64,000 nucleotides of DNA from Burkholderia cenocepacia (GCF_014211915.1 NZ_CP060039.1:620001-684000), one strand, 5' to 3'. Counted from the first letter of the stretch, positions 51,877 through 62,264 are shown. Numbers and translations are program-made. The notes: generated from the letters alone by a model not told the origin.

Positions 51877-51912
51877 GCGTTGCACCGTGGCGCGCGGGTG
51901 TTTCGATGTTTC

Positions 51913-51960
51913 GGTGCCCGGTGCCCGGTGCCCGGTGCCCGGTGCCCGGTGCCCGGTGCT
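51913..51960. repeat. Seven-base tandem repeat (GGTGCCC)6
   Basis: Six perfect copies of GGTGCCC (51913-51954) plus a partial copy lie just after the MFS gene stop. They are flanked by two copies of TTCGATGTTTCGG, and variant units (GGTTCCC) continue to about 51998. The pattern looks like slippage expansion and may vary in number. Confidence 0.9.
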
Positions 51961-52066
51961 TCGATGTTTCGGTTCTTGGTTCCCGGTTCCCGGGTGCCTC
52001 GGTCTTTTGGTCAATGCAGCGGCCGTGCCCACCTCGTCCGCTCGTTAAAGCCTCACCCGCCGCGCG

Positions 52067-52495
52067 TCACGCCAGCACGAGCGGCGGCAGCCCTGCATCC
52101 GCGCGCGCCTCCGCACGTTCCACGTCGATCACCAGATAGCGCAGCGCATCCGGCCACAGATGCGCGCGCCCTTGCGCATCCTCGTCGAGCGTCGCGCGAC
52201 CCTGCACGAGCCAGGTCGTCTGCCGCACGAAATCGACGAACAGCAGCGCGATGGCCGGGTTCACCAGCAGGTTGCCGATCGTGTTGAGCAGGTGGTTGCC
52301 CGCGAAGTCGGGCAGCACCAGCGTGCGGCGGTCCGGGATGTCGACGAGCGGCGTGAACGAGCCGTCGGTGCGCGGCTGACGGCCGCGGTATGAACAGTCG
52401 GCGTTGCCGGCCGCGTCGGCGGTCGCGACGATCAGGAAAGCCTGCTCGCGGATGAACGCGATGGCGTCGTCGGTCAGGGGGCCGCGATCGTTCAT
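52067..52495 (-). CDS. Pyridoxamine 5'-phosphate oxidase-like flavin split-barrel protein
   Basis: The 142-residue protein matches the FMN-binding split-barrel family: [75 protein letters not shown] and [12 protein letters not shown] 52495 is chosen; a frame continuing upstream another 103 codons overlaps the sigma-54 promoter region of the aldehyde dehydrogenase and has no similarity. Reaction unknown; such proteins reduce or protect small molecules. It is divergent from the aldehyde dehydrogenase. Confidence 0.82.
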   Translation of the reverse strand: MNDRGPLTDDAIAFIREQAFLIVATADAAGNADCSYRGRQPRTDGSFTPLVDIPDRRTLVLPDFAGNHLLNTIGNLLVNPAIALLFVDFVRQTTWLVQGRATLDEDAQGRAHLWPDALRYLVIDVERAEARADAGLPPLVLA

Positions 52496-52600
52496 GGTGT
52501 TGGTCGGCGCGTGCGCCGTGGCGTGTGGACCGGTGATCCGCATGCAAGCGACATGCCACGCGGCGCGGCGCGCGTCCGCGGGCCGCACACCGCCGCACAC

Positions 52601-52684
52601 TGTGGAAATTCCGAACACCGGCCGCGTCGCTGCGCAATCGCGGTGTTCAGAATCGGTACACCCGCCGTGTTGCGTGCGTGAACA
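52601..52684. promoter_or_regulatory. Three TGT-N11-ACA repeats (candidate enhancer-binding-protein sites)
   Basis: Three 17-base elements of the form TGT-N11-ACA lie at 52601-52617 (TGTGGAAATTCCGAACA), 52644-52660 (TGTTCAGAATCGGTACA) and 52668-52684 (TGTTGCGTGCGTGAACA). The last ends 61 bases before the sigma-54 promoter, and the first lies about 130 bases upstream of it, the usual range for an NtrC-type activator such as AcoR or ExaE. Confidence 0.6.
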
Positions 52685-52745
52685 CCGCACGGTGCGGCCC
52701 CGCGCCGGCCGTGCTCGACGTGCTCTCGTTCTCTCCCGCTCCGTT

Positions 52746-52761
52746 TGGCACGCATGTTGCG
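52746..52761 (+). promoter_or_regulatory. Sigma-54 promoter of the aldehyde dehydrogenase gene
   Basis: TGGCACGCATGTTGCG has GG and GC exactly ten bases apart (52747-52748 and 52759-52760) and matches the sigma-54 consensus TGGCACG-N4-TTGC in every strongly conserved base. It lies 66 bases before the ATG. Confidence 0.88.
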
Positions 52762-52826
52762 TAAACCGCACCAGCGCATTCCAACCGGCGCTGTACTCAC
52801 ACAAGCACGATGAACAGGAGACATGT

Positions 52827-54353
<1,527 letters not shown>

Positions 54354-54532
54354 TCGCCGAAGCCGGGGCGACGTGTCGGGGCCGGTTGGGGGCGGCACGT
54401 CGCCCGGTTCGATTTCCTTGTTTCGACAGTCTGCGCCGGTTGCGCTTCGTTGCGCGGTCGGCGCCGGCAACGCTGCCGGCCGTCGCGCATGCGCGACGGC
54501 GCGGTGCGCCGATGCGTGCGACGACCACCAGC

Positions 54533-55081
54533 ATGGCAGAACCGACCCGATCCTTTCCCCGCCACCCGGTCTTCCATCCGGGCGAACTCGACGCGCAACA
54601 CCGCTTCGGCGTCGCCGACGAAGCCGAGCGGATGAGCGATGCCGTGACGACGCGGCTGAGCCTCGGCGTACGGCAGTTCGTCGAATCGCAACCGTTCATG
54701 TTCGTCGGCATGGCATGCGGCGCCGGTGCGTCGATGACCTGCGACATCGTGCAGAGCCGGCGCGACGCGAACGGCGATCTGCTGCCGGTCGTGCGCGTGA
54801 TCGATACGAAGACGCTGCGGTTCGCGCTGCCCGCTGCGCATGACGGCGACGGCGGCCGGATCGACGCGGCCGCCTGCGACGGCAGCGGGGTCGGATTGCT
54901 GTTCGTCGATTTCGTGCGCGGCCTGCGCTACCGGATCAACGGTCGCGCCACGCTGCGCGCCGATCTGCCGGAAGCGGACGCGGCGCCGTGGGCGGTGGGC
55001 AGCGCGATCGTCGAGCTGACGATCGTGCAGGCATACGGCAATTGCGGGACGCGGGTCGTGCGGCTGAAACCGGCCTGGTAG
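54533..55081 (+). CDS. Second flavin split-barrel / nucleotide-binding-like protein
   Basis: The 182-residue protein has [60 protein letters not shown] and VELTIVQAYGNCGTRVVRL, which recall the pyridoxamine-phosphate-oxidase-like flavin-binding proteins seen beside the dehydrogenase. ATG 54533 is chosen. It lies 180 bases after the dehydrogenase gene and is on the same strand. LLFVDFVRG echoes LLFVDFVRQ in the protein at 52067, so the two may share a role. Reaction unknown. Confidence 0.72.
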   Translation: MAEPTRSFPRHPVFHPGELDAQHRFGVADEAERMSDAVTTRLSLGVRQFVESQPFMFVGMACGAGASMTCDIVQSRRDANGDLLPVVRVIDTKTLRFALPAAHDGDGGRIDAAACDGSGVGLLFVDFVRGLRYRINGRATLRADLPEADAAPWAVGSAIVELTIVQAYGNCGTRVVRLKPAW

Positions 55082-55301
55082 TCGGTAGCCGATAGCCGGT
55101 GACCGCGCCCGGGCGGCGCGCATGCGCGGTCGCCGCGCGGATCGCACCGGCGGCGTGCGCGTCATGCCGCCTTCGGGTGCGCCCGCATGGCGCGCATCGG
55201 CCGGACAGCGTGCAATGGCGGGCTGCTCGCCGGGCCATGCGGTTCGGCACGGGACTTGCGTGATGGATACGCACGGTTCCGCGCAGGTGAGGGAGGACAC
55301 G

Positions 55302-56318
55302 ATGAATCAACATGTGGCGTGTACGGCGGAGCCGACCGCCGAAGACACGCGGCGCAGCGCGCAGGGCGACGACGCATTCGCCGGGCAGGCCGTCGTCAGC
55401 GTTGCGCACGATGCGGACGAGCAGGCGCGCAACCTGATCGGCTGGCGGCAGACCTACGACCAGCTCGCGGCCGGTCGCTTCGTCGGCACGCTCACCGAGC
55501 TGCCGCTCGACACGATGAAGCTGTTTCGCGAATCGACCAGCCACCTGCTGCGCCAGGCGTGCGAGGTGCGCGGCGATGCGTACTGGTTCGGCATCCCGCT
55601 CGTGTGCGACGGCTCGGCGCGCGTCGATGCGTGCCGCATCGGCCCCGGCGCGCTCGCGTTCCGGCCCGGCAACGTCGAATTCGAACTGGTGACGCCTGCG
55701 CAGTTCTCGATCTACGGCGTCGTCGTGCGCGGCGACGTGCTGCGCCGCTATGCGGAGGAAGTCGAACGGCGCGCGCTCGACGAGCGGCTGTTCACCCAGC
55801 GCGTGATGCAGGTCGGCGACGCGCGGCTCGCGCGCCTGTGCGCGCTGCTCGGGCGCCGGCTCGACGGCGCGGTGGCGATGGCCGGCCCGCTGCCCGATGC
55901 GCAGCGCGACGACCTGCAGGCCGAAGTGCTGGCCGCGCTGTTCGATGCGTGCGCGCAACCGGCCGACGACGGCAGCGGCGCCGCGCCGTCGACGCGCCGC
56001 TGGATCGTCGACCAGGCGCGCGACTACGTGCTCGCGCACCGCACGCGCCCGGTCGGCGTGCCCGAGCTGTGCGAGCAGTTGCACGTGAGTCGGCGCACGC
56101 TGCAGTACTGCTTCCAGGACGTGCTCGGGATGGCGCCCGCGACCTACCTGCGCACGCTGCGACTGAACGGCGCGCGGCGCGACCTGTGCGGGCGCGCAGC
56201 CGGTTCGGTGCAGGACGTCGCGGAGGCGTGGGGCTTCTGGCATCTGAGCCAGTTCGCGACCGATTACCGGCGCCTGTTCGGCAAGCGGCCGTCGGAGACG
56301 CTGCGCGATCGCGCGTGA
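55302..56318 (+). CDS. AraC-family regulator, EutR-like
   Basis: The 338-residue protein has a C-terminal AraC DNA-binding domain (RRWIVDQARDYVLAHRTRPVGVPELCEQLHVSRRTLQYCFQDVLGMAPATYLRTLRLNGARRDLCGRAAGSVQDVAEAWGFWHLSQFATDYRRLFGKRPSETLR). The RTLQYCFQDVLGMAPATYLR and WGFWHLSQFA stretches recall EutR, the ethanolamine/B12-sensing activator. The N-terminal half holds FRESTSHLLRQA and FGIPLVCDGSARVDA. I chose ATG 55302 because AGGGAGGA precedes it; an earlier in-frame ATG at 55263 is possible. It is a good candidate regulator of eat-eutBC, although 6 kb away. Confidence 0.85.
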   Translation: MNQHVACTAEPTAEDTRRSAQGDDAFAGQAVVSVAHDADEQARNLIGWRQTYDQLAAGRFVGTLTELPLDTMKLFRESTSHLLRQACEVRGDAYWFGIPLVCDGSARVDACRIGPGALAFRPGNVEFELVTPAQFSIYGVVVRGDVLRRYAEEVERRALDERLFTQRVMQVGDARLARLCALLGRRLDGAVAMAGPLPDAQRDDLQAEVLAALFDACAQPADDGSGAAPSTRRWIVDQARDYVLAHRTRPVGVPELCEQLHVSRRTLQYCFQDVLGMAPATYLRTLRLNGARRDLCGRAAGSVQDVAEAWGFWHLSQFATDYRRLFGKRPSETLRDRA

Positions 56319-56321
56319 GGG

Positions 56322-56561
56322 GCTTGGCGGGGTAAGCCGGGCGGGTGGCGCGGCGTTTGCGGTGGTGCCGGCGTCGGGGGCGCGCTGCTGACGGTTCGAC
56401 CCTTCCGCTCGCCGTCGCGTCGGTTTCTCCCAGGTGGCTAGGCGAGCTTGGCGGGGTCAGTCGGGCCGCCGAAGCAGCCCCCGCGCGGTGCTCATGCCGT
56501 GCGCGTACGGCTGCCGGTTCGGTTGTTCCGCTCGCCGCTGCGCCCGCTTCGCTCAGATGGC
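56322..56561. repeat. Imperfect 117-base tandem duplication
   Basis: The stretch 56322-56438 resembles 56446-56561: both begin GCTTGGCGGGGT and continue with matching phrases, such as ACGGTTCGACCCTTCCGCTCGCC against CCGGTTCGGTTGTTCCGCTCGCC, ending CAGGTGGC against CAGATGGC. The right copy includes the last nine bases of the minus-strand glycosyltransferase gene. This suggests an old duplication of a gene end. Confidence 0.55.
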
Positions 56562-57647
56562 CGGCGCTGCCACGTCGCGCGCCGCGGGCCACGCCAGCGC
56601 GTCCCAGTCGATGGCGCGGTAAGCGGCCTCGACCGCCGCCAGATCCTCCGGCCGCTCGCTGCGATGCAGCCCGTGCAATTCGGCCGGCACGTCGAGCGCG
56701 ACCGGCACGCAATGCGGATAGTCGCGCACGCGCAGCGCCGGCCCGATCGTCGTGAAGCACGCGAGCGTCGGCACGTCGAAACCGTCGGCGAGATGCAGGG
56801 CCGCCGTGTCGGGCGCGAACAGCACGCTCGCGCCCTTGATCCACGCGATGAAGCGCGCGGTGTCGGTCGCGTCGCCGCTCACATCCACGTAAGCGGGATG
56901 CGCGAGCGGGCCGAATCCCACCACCGGCAACCCATACCGCTGCGCGAGCCGTTCCACGAACACGACCCGCAACGCGGGCGGCACGCTGCGCACCGCGGTG
57001 CTCGCATTCGGGCAGAACAGCACGTAGGGCCGCTGCCATTCAGCCGGCAGTGCGGGCAGCGGCAGCCGCGCGAGCCAGCGATTGCGCTTCGCGGCGGCCG
57101 GCACGGCGGCCGGATCGACGCCGAGCGCGTCGAGGAAGAAATCGATCATCGGCAGCCGCGCGAACGCGGGCCAGTACAGGTGATTGCCGACGTCGATGCA
57201 GTGCGCATCGGCGGGCAGCGCGTCGGCGGGGCACGGCAGCGCGCGCGACGGCGCGACCACGTCGGTCGCGAGCGCATACAGCGCGTCGACATAGCGCGGC
57301 GCGCGCGCCGGCCGGTACAGCGTGAAGCGTACGTCCGCATGGGCCGCTCGCAGCGCGGCGAGGGCCGTCAGCCCGATCACCGAATCGCCGAGCGTGACCC
57401 CCATCCCGTTGATCACGTGTACGTGTCGCGCCTCACTGTAATCGAGCCGGAACGGCCGGTGCGCGGCATGCAGCAGGCCGAGCGCGGGCGCGGCCGCCGC
57501 ATGGCTTTCGGCCCGCTCGTCGCCATGCTCGAGGTCGTACGGCGCGACGAGCGTGCCGTCGGGCGCGAGCAGCGTGCCGGGGTACGCCAGCGCGTCGTCG
57601 TGCGACAGCGCGGCGACGGGCGGTGCGATATGCCTGGCCACCGTCAT
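56553..57647 (-). CDS. Glycosyltransferase family 9-like protein (heptosyltransferase fold)
   Basis: The 364-residue protein has elements of the ADP-heptose:LPS heptosyltransferase family: HVINGMGVTLGDSVIGLTALAALRAAHADVRFTLYRPARAPRYVDALYAL, VLFCPNASTAVRSVPPALRVVFVERLAQRYGLPVVGFG and GASVLFAPDTAALHLADGFDVPTLACFTTIGP, where APDTAALHLAD matches the donor-binding D-T-G-x-x-H-L-A-like stretch. Its start overlaps the stop of the upstream TPP enzyme by four bases, so the two were translated together. The pairing with a TPP enzyme is unusual. Donor sugar not predictable. Confidence 0.7.
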   Translation of the reverse strand: MTVARHIAPPVAALSHDDALAYPGTLLAPDGTLVAPYDLEHGDERAESHAAAAPALGLLHAAHRPFRLDYSEARHVHVINGMGVTLGDSVIGLTALAALRAAHADVRFTLYRPARAPRYVDALYALATDVVAPSRALPCPADALPADAHCIDVGNHLYWPAFARLPMIDFFLDALGVDPAAVPAAAKRNRWLARLPLPALPAEWQRPYVLFCPNASTAVRSVPPALRVVFVERLAQRYGLPVVGFGPLAHPAYVDVSGDATDTARFIAWIKGASVLFAPDTAALHLADGFDVPTLACFTTIGPALRVRDYPHCVPVALDVPAELHGLHRSERPEDLAAVEAAYRAIDWDALAWPAARDVAAPAI

Positions 57648-59346
57648 GCGCCGCGCGCGCGGCGGCCCTGCTCGCGGATCTGTTCGAGCGTCGCGGCCGG
57701 CGTGCTGGCGTCCTGCGGGATGCGGATCTCGATCACCGCGGGCAATCCGCAGGTCAGCGCGCGTTCGAGCGCCGGCGCGAAATCGGCAGTGCGCTCGACC
57801 GTCTCGCCATGCGCGCCGAACGCACGCGCATACGCGGCGAAATCGGGATTCGTGAGCCCCGTGCCGTGCACGCGGCCCGGGTAGTTGCGCTCCTGATGCA
57901 TGCGGATCGTGCCGAAATGGCCGTTGTTGACGACGATCGCGACGATGTTCAGCCCGTATTGCATCGCGGTCGCAAGCTCGTTGCCGGCCATCATGAAGCA
58001 GCCGTCGCCCGAGAGCGCGACCACCGCGCGCTGCGGATACAGCGACTTCGCGGCGAGCGCGGCCGGCAGCCCGTAGCCCATCGCGCCGCTCGTCGGCGCA
58101 AGCTGCGAACGGAAGTGCCGGTACGCGAAGTGGCGATGCAGCCAGATCGCATAATTGCCCGCGCCGTTGGTCAGGATCGCGTCGTGCGGCAGGCGTTCGC
58201 GCAACTGCACCATCACGTCGCCGAGCTGCACGTCGCCGGGCATCGGCAGCGGCGCATGCCATTCGCGGTACGCGCGGTGCGCGTCGGCGGCCGCGCCGGC
58301 CCACGCAGGCCGCTCGGGCGGTTCGAGCGCGGCCAGCGGCGCGGCGATCTCGGGCATGCCCGACACGATCGGCAGGTCGGCCGCGTACACGCGGCCGAGC
58401 TCGTCCGCGCCCTGATGTACATGGATCAGCGTCTGGCGCGTTTTCGGGATGTCGAGCAGCGTGTAGCCGCCGGTCGTCGCTTCGCCGAGGCGCGGCCCGA
58501 TCACGAGCAGCAGGTCGGCGTCGCGGATGCGTTTCGCGAGCGCGGGGTTGATCCCGAGCCCGACGTCGCCCGCGTAGTTCGGGTGCGCGTTGTCGATCGT
58601 GTCCTGGAAGCGGAACGCGCACGCGACCGGCAATTGCCAGCGTTCGACGAAGGTGCGCAGATTCGCGCAGGCGTCCGGCGTCCAGCCGCTGCCGCCGACG
58701 ATCGCGAACGGCCGTTCCGCGCGCGCGAGCCGCCCGCGCAGCTCGTCGATCTGCGCGGGCGACGGCGCGGCCGCGATGCGTTTCGCGGCCGGCACGACGG
58801 GCTGCGGCGCGCACGCGTCGGACAGCACGTCCTCCGGCAGCGCGAGCACGACCGGGCCGGGCCGGCCGGACGTCGCGACGTGGAACGCGTGGCTCAGGTA
58901 TTCGGGATGCGGCGCGGGTCGTCGATCTGCGCGACCCATTTGGCCATCTGGCCGAACATCCGGCGGTAGTCGATTTCCTGGAAAGCTTCGCGGTCGAGGT
59001 GTTCGCGTGCGCACTGGCCGACGAACAGGATCATCGGCGTCGAATCCTGGAACGCGGTGTGCACGCCGATCGACGCATGGGTCGCGCCGGGCCCGCGCGT
59101 GACGAATGCGATGCCGGGGCGGCCGGTCAGCTTGCCGACCGCTTCGGCCATGTTCGCGGCGGCCGCCTCGTGACGACAGACGACCGTCTGGATGCGGGCG
59201 GTGTCGTCCGCCAGCGCATCGAGCACGGCGAGGAAGCTCTCGCCCGGCACGCAGAACACGCGTTCGACGTGATTGGCGAGCAACGCATCGACGAGCAGTC
59301 GCGCACCGGTGGTGCCGCGCGGCTCGAGATCCTTGGAATGCGACAT
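57644..59346 (-). pseudogene. TPP-dependent acetolactate synthase-like enzyme, split by a one-base frameshift
   Basis: The N-terminal PYR domain (TGARLLVDALLANHVERVFCVPGESFLAVLDAL, HEAAAANMAEAVGKLTGRPGIAFVTRGPGATHASIGVHTAFQDSTPMILFVGQ) starts at ATG 59346 and runs in one frame to IDDPRRIPNT followed by a stop. The rest continues in the next frame as EYLSHAFHVATSGRPGPVVLALPEDV and ends with the TPP-binding domain (TSGAMGYGLPAALAAK, ALSGDGCFMMAGNELATA, VVNNGHFGTIRMHQERNYPG). Adding one C to the three-base run at 58904-58906 (GGG on the plus strand) would restore RRIPEYLSHAF. So this is a single gene with a one-base loss, a sequencing error, or a true pseudogene. The glycosyltransferase start overlaps its stop. 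Confidence 0.87.
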
Positions 59347-59493
59347 GGGCTGCCGTCTCCCTGGGTAGCGGGACGTACAGCTTACGCCGGTTGGCCGGGC
59401 GCTGAAAAGTGTCGGAACGCTGGGCGGTTCGGGGATTGCGTGCTGGCTTCGATTGGCCATCCGGCCAGCTTGTGCCCGCTTGCGTGACGGCGG

Positions 59494-59580
59494 AAAGTGG
59501 GCGCTACGGATGACGGCCCGACGCGTGTCTAGATCAGGAAAGTGGGTCTTCCAAATAACAATAAAGTGGGATGCCGTTTA
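59494..59580. promoter_or_regulatory. Three copies of AAAGTGGG before the toxin-antitoxin genes
   Basis: AAAGTGGG occurs at 59494-59501, 59539-59546 and 59563-59570, in the same direction, in the AT-rich region before the antitoxin gene. The spacing of 45 and 24 bases and the position suggest antitoxin binding for autoregulation; no other evidence is seen. Confidence 0.35.
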
Positions 59581-59623
59581 ATAGTAAAATTTCAGAGAAC
59601 GAGTGGGAGAAGGGGTGAGAGCC

Positions 59624-60085
59624 ATGACGACCGAAACGATTGATCAAAAGACGCTGACGGAGCTGGTCGAAGCCGGCGCGGTCCGTGCGGCCCGCGTGGT
59701 CGGTTGCGGCAACGGCTGGGCGCTGTCGGTCCGTTGCGGCGCGCACGAGCGCTTCTTGTCGGCCAAGCGCGGCGACGTACGGGTGTTTCGCCGTTTTGAA
59801 ACGCTGGTCGGCTTTCTGCGCGACATCGGCATCAACCGGTTCGATGTGGATGCGTCGGCATTCGACCCGGACGCGGCCGGCCGGGCGACCCGGCCCGATC
59901 GCGCGGCGGCGTTGAAGGCGGCACACGAGGCGGCGGCGCACGATCGCTGGTTTCGCGAGCAGGTGCAGCAGGCGCTGGACGACCCGCGTGCATCGATTCC
60001 GGACGCCGAAGTCAGCGCCAACTTCGCGTCGCGCCGTGCGGCGTTGCGTGAGCGGCTTGCAGGCAAGCGCGGGGATGCTTCTTGA
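59624..60085 (+). CDS. Antitoxin of a ParE/RelE-type toxin-antitoxin pair
   Basis: The 153-residue protein starts MTTETIDQKTLTELVEAGAVRAARVVGCGNGWALSVRCG and has a longer, helical C-terminal half (AAALKAAHEAAAHDRWFREQVQQALDDPRASIPDAEVSANFASRRAALRER), the part expected to wrap the toxin. The phrase QALDDPRASIPDAEV is often seen in antitoxins paired with RelE/ParE toxins. Its stop overlaps the toxin start (TTGA). ATG 59624 is chosen, with GAAGGGG upstream. Confidence 0.75.
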   Translation: MTTETIDQKTLTELVEAGAVRAARVVGCGNGWALSVRCGAHERFLSAKRGDVRVFRRFETLVGFLRDIGINRFDVDASAFDPDAAGRATRPDRAAALKAAHEAAAHDRWFREQVQQALDDPRASIPDAEVSANFASRRAALRERLAGKRGDAS

Positions 60086-60366
60086 CCCTCGCGTTGCACT
60101 GGAATCCGAAGGCGTACGAGGATCGCGCCGCGATCATGGAATACATCGGCGAGGACGACCCGCCGGCCGCGCTCGAACTCGACGAACTGCTGGAAGAAAG
60201 GGCGGCGGCGCTACCGGCCCATGCCGAGTCGTATCGGCAAGGGCGGGTGGCCGGCACGCGTGAGCTGGTGGTCGCGCCGAACTATGTGCTTGTGTATCGC
60301 CTCCGGCCGGCCGAGGGCATCGTGGAGATCCTCCGCGTGCTGCATGCGCGACGGCAATGGCCGTGA
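60082..60366 (+). CDS. ParE/RelE-family toxin
   Basis: The 94-residue protein has the ParE/RelE fold pattern: LHWNPKAYEDRAAIMEYIGEDDPPAALELDELLEERAAALPAHAESYRQGRVAGTRELVVAPNYVLVYRLRPAEGIVEILRVLHARRQWP. RELVVAPNYVLVYR, then VEILRVLHARRQWP, is the typical core and C-terminus. It appears to start at TTG 60082, overlapping the antitoxin stop, so translation is coupled. Whether it targets gyrase or mRNA is not clear from sequence. Confidence 0.85.
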   Translation: MTLALHWNPKAYEDRAAIMEYIGEDDPPAALELDELLEERAAALPAHAESYRQGRVAGTRELVVAPNYVLVYRLRPAEGIVEILRVLHARRQWP

Positions 60367-60473
60367 TGCGATATTTGCGCCGGCTGATTCACCGGGTGCG
60401 GCGGGCCAAGTCCGGAACGGAAAAGACTGCCGGGGCCGCGTGTGTTTTCGAATTGATGCCGGGTGGATGACCA

Positions 60474-60495
60474 TGCGCGCGCCAGGGCGCGCATC
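60474..60495. promoter_or_regulatory. GC hairpin between the two antitoxin genes
   Basis: ATGCGCGC and GCGCGCAT pair perfectly around the loop GCCAGG. It lies about 55 bases before the second antitoxin gene and has no T run, so it may be a weak terminator or a binding site. Confidence 0.4.
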
Positions 60496-60549
60496 ATCGA
60501 CTGCATGATTTACGTATATCTCCGGTACATCCAGACGTGGGAGAACGAC

Positions 60550-60786
60550 ATGCGCACCACAAGGGTATTTTGGAATGGCAGCGCGCAGGCCGTGCAAATT
60601 CCTGCCGATCTCGCCTATGAATGCAGCGATATCGAGCTGGAAATCAAGCGCGTCGGCGACGAGATCCGTATTCGGCCGGTGCGACGGCCTTTGACCCACG
60701 TGCTCGAGAAGTTCGCGAAATTCGGGCCGAATTTCATGGCCGAAGGGCATGGCGCCCAGGAGCAGGCCGAACGCACGGACGGGTGA
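60550..60786 (+). CDS. Orphan VapB/VagC-like antitoxin
   Basis: The 78-residue protein has the AbrB/VapB start MRTTRVFWNGSAQAVQIPADLAYECSDIELEIKRVGDEIRIRPV, a swapped-hairpin DNA-binding fold, and the C-terminal tail LTHVLEKFAKFGPNFMAEGHG typical of VagC-type antitoxins. The expected PIN-domain toxin should follow within a few bases, but the next gene is sdaA on the opposite strand after 59 bases, so the toxin appears to have been lost. ATG 60550 is chosen; an upstream frame to 60463 is not conserved. Confidence 0.75.
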   Translation: MRTTRVFWNGSAQAVQIPADLAYECSDIELEIKRVGDEIRIRPVRRPLTHVLEKFAKFGPNFMAEGHGAQEQAERTDG

Positions 60787-60845
60787 TTGTGCACCCGACG
60801 GCCATGCGAGACGCGGAGCGTCTTCCATGACCGCCGGATCCCGCA

Positions 60846-62234
60846 TCAGCACTCGACGATATTCACCGCCAGCCCGCCGCGCGACGTTTCCTTGTATTTG
60901 GTCTTCATGTCGGCGCCCGTCTCGCGCATCGTCTTGATCACGGAGTCGAGCGACACGTAGTGCGAGCCGTCGCCGCGCAGCGCCATGCGGGCCGCGTTGA
61001 CGGCCTTCACCGACGCCATCGCGTTGCGCTCGATGCACGGGATCTGCACCATCCCGCCCACCGGGTCGCAGGTCAGGCCGAGGTTGTGTTCCATCCCGAT
61101 CTCGGCCGCGTTCTCGACCTGCTGCGGCGTGCCGCCGAGCACGGCCGCGAGCGCGCCGGCCGCCATCGAGCACGCGACGCCTACTTCACCCTGGCAGCCG
61201 ACTTCCGCGCCCGAGATCGACGCGTTGAGCTTGTACAGGATGCCGATCGCGGCGGCCGTCAGCAGGAAGTCGATCACGCCCTGTTCGTTCGCGCCGGGCG
61301 TGAAGCGCGTGTAGTAATGCAGCACCGCCGGGATGATGCCTGCCGCGCCGTTGGTCGGCGCGGTGACGACACGGCCGCCGGCCGCGTTTTCCTCGTTGAC
61401 CGCGATCGCGTACAGGTTGATCCAGTCGATCATCGACAGCGGGTCCTGCAGCGCGCGCTCCGGGCTGCCCGTCAGCGTGCGGTACAGCTGCGGCGCGCGG
61501 CGCTTGACCTGGAACGGGCCGGGCAGGTTGCCGTCGGCATCGGGATTGCCGATCCCGCAGCCGCGCGATACGCACGACTGCATCACGGCCCAGATCTTCA
61601 GCAGCCCGTCACGCGTTTCTTCCTCGGTGTGCCACGCGCGTTCGTTTTCCCACATCAGCTGCGCGATCGACTTGCCGGTCGACGCGGTCAGCGCCAGCAG
61701 CTCCGCGCCGGTGCGGAACGGATGCGTCATCTGCTCGGCCGCGCTCAGCACCTTGGTGTTCGGCGCGCCGGCCGTCACGACGAAGCCGCCGCCGACCGAC
61801 AGATAAGTGCGCTCGACCAGCACCGCGCCGTTCGCGTCGCTCGCGCGCAGCTTCATCCCGTTCGGATGTTCGGGCAGCGCCTGGCGGTAGAACGCGATGT
61901 TCTCCTTCAACACGAACGGCACCGGATGCGTGCCGAGCAGCGCGAGCTGCTTCGTCTTGCGGATGTCTTCCAGCCGCGCGTCGATCGTGTCGGGATCGAC
62001 GGTGTCGGGCGCGTCGCCGAGCAGGCCGAGCATCACGCCGCGGTCGGTGCCGTGGCCCTTGCCGGTGGCGCCGAGCGAGCCGTACAGCTCGACCTTCACG
62101 TGGGCCGTCGCGTCGAGCAACCCGTCGCGCTCGAGGCCCTGAACGAACATCAGCGCGGCGCGCATCGGTCCGACCGTGTGCGAACTGGACGGACCGATGC
62201 CGATCTTGAAGAGGTCAAACACGCTGACTGCCAT
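60846..62234 (-). CDS. sdaA: L-serine ammonia-lyase (iron-sulfur type, single chain)
   Basis: The 462-residue enzyme converts serine to pyruvate and ammonia with a 4Fe-4S cluster. It begins [34 protein letters not shown], the hallmark of SdaA, then [26 protein letters not shown]-like [22 protein letters not shown], and [37 protein letters not shown], which supply the cluster cysteines. It lies downstream of an alginate lyase gene by 30 bases and near gcvP, so it probably belongs to the glycine/serine metabolism set. Confidence 0.96.
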   Translation of the reverse strand: MAVSVFDLFKIGIGPSSSHTVGPMRAALMFVQGLERDGLLDATAHVKVELYGSLGATGKGHGTDRGVMLGLLGDAPDTVDPDTIDARLEDIRKTKQLALLGTHPVPFVLKENIAFYRQALPEHPNGMKLRASDANGAVLVERTYLSVGGGFVVTAGAPNTKVLSAAEQMTHPFRTGAELLALTASTGKSIAQLMWENERAWHTEEETRDGLLKIWAVMQSCVSRGCGIGNPDADGNLPGPFQVKRRAPQLYRTLTGSPERALQDPLSMIDWINLYAIAVNEENAAGGRVVTAPTNGAAGIIPAVLHYYTRFTPGANEQGVIDFLLTAAAIGILYKLNASISGAEVGCQGEVGVACSMAAGALAAVLGGTPQQVENAAEIGMEHNLGLTCDPVGGMVQIPCIERNAMASVKAVNAARMALRGDGSHYVSLDSVIKTMRETGADMKTKYKETSRGGLAVNIVEC

Positions 62235-62264
62235 TTCGATACCTGCCTTGCGATAAGAATGATG

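Noticed and set aside
51913..51960. CRISPR array
   Set aside because: The seven-base units have no spacers and no cas genes lie nearby.
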